From Skeletonema tropicum (lineage: Eukaryota; Bacillariophyta; Thalassiosirophyceae; Thalassiosirales; Thalassiosiraceae), in assembly GCA_037178625.1 (NCBI GenBank), contig CM074138.1:806001-870000 (forward strand): DNA of 64,000 bases, written 5' to 3'. Below the pieces are notes generated by a model. The model saw nothing but the letters and a program-made list of their open reading frames with translations, made no database searches and was not told the origin of the DNA. Shown in pieces: positions 11,201 to 20,619 of the stretch. A program made the position numbers and the translations under genes. Each line of letters begins with the position of its first letter. Positions within the stretch are counted from its first letter, which is position 1.

Positions 11201-13415
11201 AGAGCTCGCCGTATTTCGACACATTAAGTGTGCATCGACGTGAATATGAGCCTGAGCCGCTGCTAGTGGTTGATTCTAGTTGGTAATGATAGTATAAAAG
11301 GTAATATATACGGCTCATGGTAACTTCATTCGTAGCGGCGATGCTACAGCTTCGTATGCGATCTGACGAAGGCCCATTGAGCGTAGAACTCGCCGTATTT
11401 CGACACATTTAAGTGTGCATCGACGTGAATATGAGCCTGAGCCGCTGCTAGTGGTTGATTCTAGTTGGTAACGAAGGTATAGAAGGAAATGATTGCGGCT
11501 CACGCAATCAACACTTGTAGCGGCGATGCTACAGCTTCGTATGCGACCTGATGAAGGCCCATTGAGCGTAGAGCACGCCGTATTTCGACACATTTGTGTG
11601 TGCATCGACGTGAATATGAGCCTGAGCCGCTGCTAGTGGTTGATTCTAGTTGGTAATGATAGTATGCAAGGTGATATACACGGCTCATGTAAACTTCATT
11701 TGTAGCGGCGATGCTACAGCTTCGTATGCGATCTGATGAAGGCCCATTGACCTGCATAGAGCTCGCCGTATTTCGACACATTTAAGTGTGCATCGACGTG
11801 AATATGAGCCTGAGCCGCTGCTAGTGGTTGATTCTAGTTGGTAATGATAGTATACAAGGTGATATATACGGCTCATGTAAACTTCATTTGTAGCGGCGAT
11901 GCTACAGCTTCGTATGCGATCTGATGAAGGCCCATTGAGCGTAGAGCTCGCCGTATTTCGACACATTTGTGTGTGCATCGACGTGAATATGAGCCTGAGC
12001 CGCTGCTAGTGGTTGATTCTAGTTGGTAATGATAGTATGCAAGGTGATATACACGGCTTATGTAAACTTCATTTGTAGCGGCGATGCTACAGCTTCGTAT
12101 GCGATCTGATGAAGGCCCATTGAGCATAGAGCTCGCCGTATTTCGACACATTTAAGTGTGCATCGACGTGAATATGAGCCTGAGCCGCTGCTAGTGGTTG
12201 ATTCTAGTTGGTAATGATAGTATGCAAGGTGATATATACGGCTTATGTAAACTTCATTTGTAGCGGCGATGCTACAGCTTCGTATGCGACCTGATGAAGG
12301 CCCATTGAGCGTAGAGCTCGCCGTATTTCGACACATTTAAGTGTGCATCGACGTGAATATGAGCCTGAGCCGCTGCTAGTGGTTGATTCTAGTTGGTAAT
12401 GATAGTATGCAAGGTGATATACACGGCTCATGTATACTTCATTTGTAGCGGCGATGCTACAGCTTCGTATGCGACCTGATGAAGGCCCATTGAGCGTAGA
12501 GCTCGCCGTATTTCGACACATTTGTGTGTGTATCAACGTGAATATGAGCCTGAGCCGCTGCTAGTGGTTGATTCTAGTTGGTAATGATAGTATACAAGGT
12601 AATATATACGGCTCTTGGTAACTTCATTCGTAGCGGCGATGCTACAGCTTCGTATGCGATCTGACGAAGGCCCATTGAGCGTAGAACTCGCCGTATTTCG
12701 ACACATTTAAGTGTGCATCGACGTGAATATGAGCCTGAGCCGCTGCTAGTGGTTGATTCTAGTTGGTAACGAAGGTATACAAGGTAATATATACGGCTCA
12801 TGTAAACTTCATTTGTAGCGGCGATGCTACAGCTTCGTATGCGACCTGATGAAGGCCCATTGAGCGTAGAGCTCGCCGTATTTCGACACATTTAAGTGTG
12901 CATCGACGTGAATATGAGCCTGAGCCGCTGCTAGTGGTTGATTCTAGTTGGTTTCGATAGTATACAAGATAATATATACGGCTCATGGTAACTTCATTCG
13001 TAGCGGCGATGCTACAGCTTCGTATGCGATCTGACGAAGGCCCATTGAGCGTAGAACTCGCCGTATTTCGACACATTTAAGTGTGCATCGACGTGAATAT
13101 GAGCCTGAGCCGCTGCTAGTGGTTGATTCTAGTTGGTAACGAAGGTATAGAAGGAAATGATTGCGGCTCACGCAATCAACACTTGTAGCGGCGATGCTAC
13201 AGCTTCGTATGCGACCTGATGAAGGCTCATTGAGCGTAGAGCTACCTGTAATTCGACACATTTAAGTGTGCATCGACGTGAATATGAGCCTGAGCCGCTG
13301 CTAGTGGTTGATTCTAGTTGGTAACGATAGTATGCAAGGTGATATACACGGCTTATGTAAACTTCATTTGTAGCGGCGATGCTATAGCTTTGTATGAGTC
13401 CTGACGATGGCAAAC
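8265..13415. repeat. Satellite array, about 28 monomers of 185 bp
   Basis: A head-to-tail array of highly similar monomers, each containing GAGCCTGAGCCGCTGCTAG, GTAGCGGCGATGCTACAGCT and CGCCGTATTTCGACACATTT. The step between equivalent positions is almost always 185 bp. From about 9.19 kb to 12.89 kb variant patterns repeat exactly 1,852 bp apart (for example an insertion at 9,893 and 11,745, and a one-base deletion at about 9,371 and 11,223), so ten monomers form a higher-order unit present in two tandem copies. The many 80-105 residue open frames on the minus strand are translations of the repeat, not genes. Confidence 0.95.
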
Positions 13416-13429
13416 ATGGCAGTAATTAC

Positions 13430-13800
13430 TTTGTTTCTTCAACCCTAGCAACGTGAGTACCAGTGATGTCTGCTGTTAATGCTTCATTACATTTGCCAAT
13501 GATAGTATAGAGTCGTTTTTTTGCGGCGCATACATATGCTGCATGTACAAGCGATGTTACAGCTTCGTACCCGGTTGAGGGCATTGGCCCCAAGATCAAA
13601 ATATATGGATGTAGCTTAAATTTGTCATCTAATCATGCCTACCACCTGAGTACGAGGATATCAACTATTGATGGCCCAATGCCTCTGGCAATGATAGTAT
13701 AGAAACCAACTTGCGCGGTGCATACATATATTCTTCATGCACAAGCAATGCTACAGCTTCGCTCGTAACGACCTGAGGGCCCATTCCAATATTGTCCATT
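13430..13800. repeat. Diverged satellite monomers at the array edge
   Basis: Two strongly diverged monomers near 13,490-13,610 and 13,685-13,790 share CAATGATAGTATAGA, a CATACATAT block and a TACAGCTTCG block with the main array, about 190 bp apart. Confidence 0.65.
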
Positions 13801-15030
13801 TTTCTGATGGGACTCTACTTTAGTTGGGATATTTTGACCGTTTCTTTTTGCTGTGGCCGTTATTTTCATTTCCAGATCCCCACTTCATTTTATCGCCATA
13901 AAAAATAGCGGCTGCGGCAACATCACAACCGCACGCACAACCGCCACAACAACTCCTATCATGTGCACATAAAATAATAATAACAAAATGTCTACTCTTC
14001 TTATGATCAGCATACCAATTGTTCCTGCAACTCTGCAGGTTTGCGGCGCAATTGCACCCGTTGGAAGTGCGAGGCAAGGAATGGTAAGACGGTACACGTG
14101 TGAGTTTATTTATTGCAACATGATGTGTTCTCACAAAACTCTCAGTTTATATCCTTTACATCTTCATAATGAATACGTTATATTTTACTGCTTGCAGTGA
14201 TGCATGTGCCACGACATCAGCCCCATCTTTGTTCCCTCTTCAATGTTGAATTGGACGAGTATCATCCGTGTACACCGGTACATCAAGATATTGATTAACC
14301 ATCACGCAGCTATTGTGTAGTTACTTCGGGCATCCATCGAGCCATCGTGTCTACATCTATCACGTACATCGAGACATCCAACACATATCACATCAATTTC
14401 GACGTAGTTTGCCGTCGATAGGAATGATCATGATGACCAGCGTCGCTCTCTCTGAAGGGATTCTTCCACAAGTTCCATCGAGAAAGATCTAGCATCTTAA
14501 TTAATACATACAGCCAGAAGGATCCTTTCATTTTGCAGTAAGTTTGGAAATTTCAATTGTGATCTACCTTCTTGTTTCACAATTTTATTCACACAACTTT
14601 TTCATTCAGTCTTGGCAAACTGTACAGCTCTAGAAATATGGAGGAAGCATGAAGGGAAGAGAAGAAGGGCAGCCTTGCAATCTCTGGAGGAAGGCTGTGT
14701 ATGATTTGTTTCATATGGAAGTGAGGGGAAAGTCATCATTTGTCTTATTTTATTGGGGATTGGGACGGATATTCGCCTACTGAACATGCATGAAAATTAC
14801 ATTGTGAGGAAAAGTACCTCTGCGAACAGAAGCCGTGGTTGAAAATGTGCATCGGTTGTAAAGGGCGTTGGTACTATTATTTATTGGAGTCTTCGTGTGT
14901 TGTTCAATTCGATGTTGCATAACTGAACTTAATCGGTGTATGTTGCATACACCTATTTTTTGTAGTCGTCGACTCTCTAATTCGGAACCTGTCACTTTCG
15001 TGTTTGTGTGAAGTTCTCCAAAATTACACT
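13800..15030. other. No gene recognised
   Basis: A Cys/His-rich minus-strand frame (13820-14134) has no recognisable fold. The rest is AT-rich sequence with no coding signal I can support. Confidence 0.4.
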
Positions 15031-15450
15031 GGCCCCCTTTACAGAGGAACTCCTTATTGGAGTGAAGGGGACCTCGCTGGGAAGATGGGTCAGGAGTGGG
15101 AAGAACGTCGCCGATTGAATCGCCAACTCAGCTGAGGGGAATAGTAGATGTCTAACTTAGATAGACGTGTGAGTAACAAAAATGGGACAGAACTGGGTAT
15201 GTGGCCCAATTTCATGGTCAGCAATGGGAAGCGCAAGGTACAAGACCAAACAACACTCAGACGGTATTTCCAGTACAATAAAGTAAGTGTATTTCGGCTT
15301 CTACCTACTCGATTCTTTTTGCTGACCCACAACTCTCCCACAGCTATACCCACAGAGGACCCAGCCCAGGACCTGCGATGGCCGGTGGGAAGCGTTTGGG
15401 ACAAACCCCGTTTCCCACTCAGGACCCTGAAAACTAAGCATGGTGAGATG
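15030..15450. repeat. Dispersed repeat shared with 6.4 kb
   Basis: The stretch near 15,395-15,440 (GGGACAAACCCCGTTTCCCA and CTCAGGACCCTGAAAA) is the reverse complement of a piece near 6,429-6,475. Both are G/C-run rich. The ends of the repeat family could not be placed. Confidence 0.4.
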
Positions 15451-15562
15451 GCACAGTTGATAGTATTCTTCCAAATTCAAGCTGCATCGGAAAGTCTGAG
15501 TAGAGGACATCTTCTGCGCAGATTGGCTTCAGCTGATGGAAGTCGGAAGTCGCCTGAGAAGA

Positions 15563-16040
15563 CTACACACCTCCATAAATCATATCATACCTTCCTGCGA
15601 GCTTTATTAGTTGCCTGTCAAATTTTACGACGTCGCTTGCCTTGAAGAAAGATAGTTCGTCAATAATTAGTATCCGAACATCATCTCGCCAAACATCCCT
15701 CATTTCATCATTGATCCTACTTATGTTCCTCAAATGTGCTGTGCCATGGATTGCTGTCCCGCCAGAGAGGGCTGCTGCCGAACCCGTTGTTGCCGTGAAG
15801 TAGAAAGCATCCTCATTGAAGGCGGCTGAGACAGCAGTGCAAAATCTGTGGCAGTAGAGTTGGGCTGCTTCTATTGTTGTGCTTATGCAACAACCAGCTG
15901 GACCTGTCATGAACATGATGAGCTGATCTTTCCCTCCTTTCGCTTAGAGATCCCGCACTCTTTTGTATGTTGCACACTTTTGGCCAAGGGTTCGAGCGTC
16001 GCTCCTATAGCATGTCCCCAAGCTTGGTATCAAAGTGGTC
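15563..16040 (-). pseudogene. PIF1-like helicase N-terminal relic
   Basis: The minus strand encodes MFMTGPAGCCISTTIEA, a Walker A region of a PIF1-like helicase in which the usual Gly-Lys-Ser-Thr has become Cys-Ile-Ser-Thr, so the ATP-binding Lys is lost. It is followed by ILIIDELSFF (Walker B, DE intact). Upstream the frame contains a TAA just before AKGGKDQL. It breaks off at DMIYGGV, before the remaining helicase motifs. This is a dead fragment of the family seen at 4.9-5.4 kb. Confidence 0.75.
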
Positions 16041-16210
16041 TCCTTCCGTGATGAGATGGAGCAGCCATGTACAGCAGACTATTTGATAAGCAATATATTA
16101 TTTTTCATCAAGGTTGTACTTCTGCTCTTAAGGAATATTATTAATAGCCGGTGTTAGGTTATCATGTTTTGTTGGTTTGTATAGCAGTAAATATTCAGAC
16201 AAGTCTGCAG

Positions 16211-16714
16211 TCAAGCAGCCGATGCAGTGCTCGAGCTAGGTCCAGTAGAGCTGTCAATCTCAATGAAGCGAGAAGTGCCTCTTTCTCGACAAGCACCGTC
16301 ATGCGTCTTTGTCATTACAGTACGTGTTACCGAAGTAGTGGGCGCAGTATCATCATGTTGTCCTCTGCGCACTCCACTTCGCTTCGGGCTCTTGGACGAA
16401 CAAGACGAGGCTAAGTTGTGCTCCCAACTGGAGTCAAAAGCTTCCCATGCCGTGTCGACTTCTTGCTGAGAGATGTCAATACCGAATTGGTCTCTTTCAG
16501 AGATATCATCGCCAACCTCTTTCAGACTGTCATAACGAGGAAGAGTTAAACTATCATAGATACCAAAGTACACAAAGGAATTGTCTTCAGCAGTGTCAGT
16601 TGACGACGAAGAATCTATTTCGAGTGCCTGGAGTAGACTGTCGATCTCGAATTGGTAGAGAGCTTGGGTGCTGTGGTTGCCTATGGTGGCAACACGATCA
16701 CTTCTTGAACTCAT
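16211..16714 (-). CDS. Unknown 167-residue acidic protein, left inverted copy
   Basis: The start is the ATG of MSSRSDRVATIG, which is shared by both copies; a longer frame upstream runs into the spacer and is not conserved. The protein is rich in Ser, Asp and Thr, with an acidic, helix-prone first half and a basic patch (SSKSPKRSGVRRG) near residue 110 that could be a nuclear signal. No domain is recognised. The coding frame is intact in both copies, and the few amino-acid differences (for example VYFGIYD here against VYGGIYD) suggest recent duplication or gene conversion under constraint. It points away from its twin, with transcription starting in the shared spacer. Confidence 0.55.
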   Translation of the reverse strand: MSSRSDRVATIGNHSTQALYQFEIDSLLQALEIDSSSSTDTAEDNSFVYFGIYDSLTLPRYDSLKEVGDDISERDQFGIDISQQEVDTAWEAFDSSWEHNLASSCSSKSPKRSGVRRGQHDDTAPTTSVTRTVMTKTHDGACRERGTSRFIEIDSSTGPSSSTASAA

Positions 16715-17538
16715 GATAATATTATAGTACAATAGTGTTCGAATAGAGATTCTAACTGTTGATAACAAAAAATATGGGAGCTCCGACAAAGCACCACGCT
16801 GACCTACGCTGACGTGGCAGGTTCTATGCAGTATGTGGCCACGACTGGATGTCAAATAATCATAAAGCTGCATGAAGTATCGTGAGAATGACATCGTCTT
16901 TAAGTGTGATTAGAATACGATTACACTCACAAATGACTGATGTCAATCTTTCAAAGAAATAGGTTCAGCTGGTAATGAATTAATAATCATTGCACAAAGC
17001 ACTGTCTTTTAGACTCTAAGAGTGATTAGAATACGATACACCACTCACAGAAACCGAACCCAAATAGTACGGTAAGGAACATCACAAGTCACAATTTCCC
17101 TCTTAGATATTTTACTAATTCTCAACGCAGCCGCCCGCAAGCTACGCAAGGCGTTCAGTAAGTACTGCAACACTGTCAAGATGTCACGATAGAAGCGACC
17201 ACGTCAGCGTGGTGCTTTTACGGAGAAATCAGGGTTAAGCCTATTAAATTTCCGACCGAGCTACGATACTTCTCTATACTTCATTCAAGTCCAATCAACA
17301 CTGTCGAGAGCTAAGTACTTAGGTCGAGAGTCGAGAGTCGAGAGAGAGCTCCCGTGGTCGGTCACCCACTTACTCTGCTTATAGACCCGTATCATCACTA
17401 CGGAGAAACCAGATTTAAAAGCCTACTGAATTTCCGCCCGAGCACCAATTCTTTTCAAGTCGTCGAGAGGCCGACAACTCTACTTTTTGTTATCAACAGT
17501 TAGAATCTATTCAAACACTATTGTACTATAATATCATC

Positions 17539-18042
17539 ATGAGTTCAAGAAGTGATCGTGTTGCCACCATAGGCAACCACAGCACCCAAGCTCTCTACCA
17601 ATTCGAGATCGACAGTCTACTCCAGGCACTCGAAATAGATTCTTCGTCGTCAACTGACACTGCTGAAGACAATTCCTTTGTGTACGGTGGTATCTATGAT
17701 AGTTTAACTCTTCCTCATTATGACAGTCTGAAAGAGGTTGGCGATGATATCTCTGAAAGAGACCAATTCGGTATTGACATCTCTCAGCAAGAAGTCGACA
17801 CGGCATGGGAAGCTTTTGACTCCAGCTGGGAACACAACTTAGCCTCGTCTTGTTCGTCCAAGAGCCCGAAGCGAAGTGGAGTGCGCAGAGGACAACATGA
17901 TGATACTGCGCCCACTACTTCGGTAACACGTACTGTAATGACAAAGACGCATGACGGTGCTTGTCGAGAAAGAGGCACTTCTCGTTTCATTGAGATTGAC
18001 AGCTCTACTGGAGCTAGCTCGAGCACTGCATCGGCTGCTTGA
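17539..18042 (+). CDS. Unknown 167-residue acidic protein, right inverted copy
   Basis: Same protein as the minus-strand gene at 16211-16714, with the same length and start, and only a handful of substitutions (Gly for Phe in VY(F/G)GIYD, His for Arg in SLTLP(R/H)YDS, Ala for Pro near the C-terminus). The two genes are divergent with about 820 bp between start codons. Function unknown. A mobile-element or domesticated-element origin is possible, but there is no transposase signature and no target duplication was found. Confidence 0.55.
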   Translation: MSSRSDRVATIGNHSTQALYQFEIDSLLQALEIDSSSSTDTAEDNSFVYGGIYDSLTLPHYDSLKEVGDDISERDQFGIDISQQEVDTAWEAFDSSWEHNLASSCSSKSPKRSGVRRGQHDDTAPTTSVTRTVMTKTHDGACRERGTSRFIEIDSSTGASSSTASAA

Positions 18043-18220
18043 CTACAGACTTGTCTGAATATTTGCTGCTATACAACCCGACTAAACATGATAACCTAAC
18101 ATTGGCTATGAATAATATTCCTTTCACATCTATTCTTGCTAAATTTTCTCATGTACATCATCCAGTAGATTAGTCTAACAATAGAGCAAGCAAGGCACAT
18201 AGTCATTAGACAACGACGTC

Positions 18221-20165
18221 CTATCTTATCTTTCTAATGTGTCGTACTAATGCGTGCGTCGAAAAAAGTCTCAGCCAGTTGATGCCTCCACCCTTGTTTT
18301 GTCCCATTCTACCACTCTTTGCGGCTTCGATGCACTGATACATAGAGCCAAATCTAATGTTGCGATTCGTCAGACCGGGGCCATAATGCGCATACTTCCC
18401 ACTGTTTGTCAATATCCGCGAAGCAGGATTAGATGGTATGATCGGAGGATGTAAGAGCATGCACCAGCAGGTATCATTTATAAGGGTGACTCCAAAGTCT
18501 TCGAGCCTTTTAGTGTATCCCAATAGGTCTCCCTTGGATTGTACATGTCTCCCAAGTGTCGCAATGAGTGTGACACTGTCATGTTTTGGCCTATCATCAA
18601 GTGAAATTATTTCTACCAAATCCTTCATTTCTTCTACACTCAAATGAGGATTGCCAAGTGCAACAAGTGAGATCTCATCACCACTCTGTTTCCCACTATC
18701 CAAAGTCGTGTAAGCTTCCACGACATCTTCTTTCGAGACTTCTACTTGCCTGTCGCCGCAAGATTGCATCATGTCATTGATAACACTGGCACCCTTTGCT
18801 TCTGGCGTTATGTGTGACATATGAAACAAAGGAGATGACCCAGTTGTGCCGTAAGCGGCACAAAACGCTTTGAGGTTGTCCCTAGACACTGAAGGTAGGA
18901 GTTCAAATCCGATAATTAAAGGGATACGACCATCTGACAAGTTTCCACACAACCATCCGATTATCGGGAAAAACGAGTCGATACCACTTTCCTTCTCATC
19001 AACTGAATCAGTGTGAATCTGCGGAAGAATGTACTCTCTGATAAAATTTGTTACATCAATAACAATTGAAGGCTTCCTTTTCTCAGTTACATGAACTCCT
19101 GTGTGACCTACAAAACCGACAATCGCTGCACAAATATCAAAGTAATCCGCATATTTCTCAGTTCGTGCACCAAGCACCGAGTTTGAATATACAACTGCGT
19201 TGCTTTCCCCCCACATTATGTTATCTCCTTTTGACGGCTTGTTTGATAAGAGATATGGTGCACAAGTAAACTGACGAAGGAATGGACAAGTTCATTGTGA
19301 GATGTCAAGCATCTAGGGTCTAGGGATGGAGCTAAATACAAGCAACAAAATGACTCACACTCATTTCACATCCTAGGTTCAAGTATGCATCACCAACTGA
19401 ATTTGCATTTGTTGCTAAATTTGCGTCGATACCAAGCCGTTGCCATCGTCGCCGATCAGTAGATTGTGAATTTAGTGTTGTTGGCACCTTCACTTTTCCT
19501 CCGAGCTCAGCCAGTCTTTGAGCAAATCGCAGCCCACCTTGTCCAATAAAAGTCACCGCATCAATGTGCGCAGAAGAGATTGGTATGAGCTCCGTTGCTC
19601 CAGATATGCACCCTATACGCTGGACTACACGTTGAGCAAGTTTTTCAGCTTGAGATTTGGCCTGATACGCTTCCCCATTACATTCATTGAAACTGAGTGT
19701 GGACTTCATGGCAAGTAGATTTTTCGAGTATATGTCATGCTTGCCATTCATTTTAATGACGACATCTTCGCTTTCTTTATTTGATTCAATTGTTATCATA
19801 CTTTCTCCCTCGTCGTTTTGTTGTAGCTGTGAAAAACTTTCTTCGCCTACAGCACAAATCATCGGTATTGATACATTCTCATCACTGAAGAACTCTTCCG
19901 CCACAACTGCTCCGGTGCAGAGTATTGCATCAACGTCACGCAAAAGTATTGCCTGCGGCCCGTTTCCATTTAAACAAAGTTCGAGCATTACCTGACTTCC
20001 GGTACAGCTCCCTCTACCGCTTGGTATGCAAAGAATGGAATCCTTGATGCACTTTCCATGCAACGGGTGGGTTTTGTCGATCACATTGCCATTGAGAGGG
20101 TCAATTCCGCCCCAGAAAGATATTCCTACATCGGAATAAAGCGTCTCACCTGTGATAGGAGCCAT
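18221..20165 (-). CDS. Aconitase X family hydro-lyase (swivel plus catalytic domain)
   Basis: Two exons, 20165-19359 and 19270-18221, with an 88 bp intron (GTGAGT...TCGTCAG, phase 0), give 618 residues. The first about 140 residues are the small swivel domain (DUF126) with ISFWGGIDP, DKTHPLHG and SGRGSCTGS. The remainder is the large catalytic domain (DUF521) with ELIPISSAHID, MWGESNAVVYSNSVLGART and FHMSHITPEA. Cysteines in the expected iron-sulphur regions are visible (TCAPYLL, AFCAAYG, DTCWCML). Known family members are bacterial cis-3-hydroxy-L-proline dehydratases and archaeal phosphomevalonate dehydratases, so the exact substrate cannot be set here. The splice junction falls just before the conserved TCAPYL block, which supports the gene model. 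Confidence 0.88.
19271..19358 (-). other. Intron of the aconitase X gene
   Basis: Donor GTGAGT and acceptor TCGTCAG on the minus strand. Removal joins the codons phase 0 and restores the conserved Cys-containing block. Confidence 0.8.
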
Positions 20166-20619
20166 GTCATCCTATGGGCGTAGTGCATCTTTCACATGAA
20201 GTCGTCGGCTTCGGTAGATTCGGTAGGCAGATCATGAATTATGGCGCGAAGAACTAAAATTTCCGCCAACCGACCGCCAGCAAAGCATGCAACATGCAAC
20301 ACTCTCTCTCCGGTTAGTTCAAAAGTCCCCCCAGATCCAATTGTTGCCAGTCATTTGGTAAGTACCCTCTATCAATTAAAGGTGAGAGGTAGAAGTACAG
20401 AATTTTTACCCTATTAATGTGCCTAAAGTCAATTCTGGGGATACATTTTGGAATCGGTCGCGATAAAGTCCCGTCTACGATACTTCCTCTCATATCATGG
20501 TCTTCATTGTATATCTCATGTCACACCTGCAACCCTCCTGCAACCTGCAGCCGCTAGCTGTCACCTCGTGTCGGCATTATTTATCCTAAACAGAGTGATA
20601 CTAAAACTAAATCTACAGA
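20166..20619. promoter_or_regulatory. Shared divergent promoter region
   Basis: 454 bp between the start of the minus-strand aconitase X gene and the plus-strand lipidated protein. It must hold both promoters. No specific element is recognised. Confidence 0.4.

Larger units (their letters stand above)
16130..18123. repeat. Long inverted duplication (arms about 640 bp, spacer 711 bp)
   Basis: Plus-strand 16130-16772 is matched by the reverse complement of 17484-18123 with only scattered differences. The arms begin AAGGAATATTATT and end at GTTGATAACAAAAA. Each arm holds one complete copy of the same small gene. The spacer (16773-17483) has its own symmetry: GCACCACGCTGAC at 16791 and its complement at 17203, a direct repeat around GTGATTAGAATACGAT (16905 and 17022) and a second one around ACGGAGAAA...AATTTCCG (17220 and 17400). 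Confidence 0.85.

Noticed and set aside
8315..13413. About 27 overlapping minus-strand open frames of 80-105 codons with shared peptide (MCRNTASS, SGSGSYSRRC)
   Set aside because: They follow the satellite period, and the 185 bp unit is not a multiple of three, so each frame runs only about 1.5 monomers. Translation of a repeat, not a gene family.
8265..13415. CRISPR array
   Set aside because: The repeats are long, contiguous 185 bp monomers without unique spacers, and the surroundings are eukaryotic.
13820..14134. Cys/His-rich minus-strand frame as a zinc-finger gene
   Set aside because: Cys and His spacing fits no known finger and the composition follows AT/GC-skewed runs.
16715..16894. 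Extension of the unknown left-copy gene to a start at 16894
   Set aside because: The extra 60 codons lie in the spacer and are absent from the twin gene; the shared ATG at 16714 is preferred.
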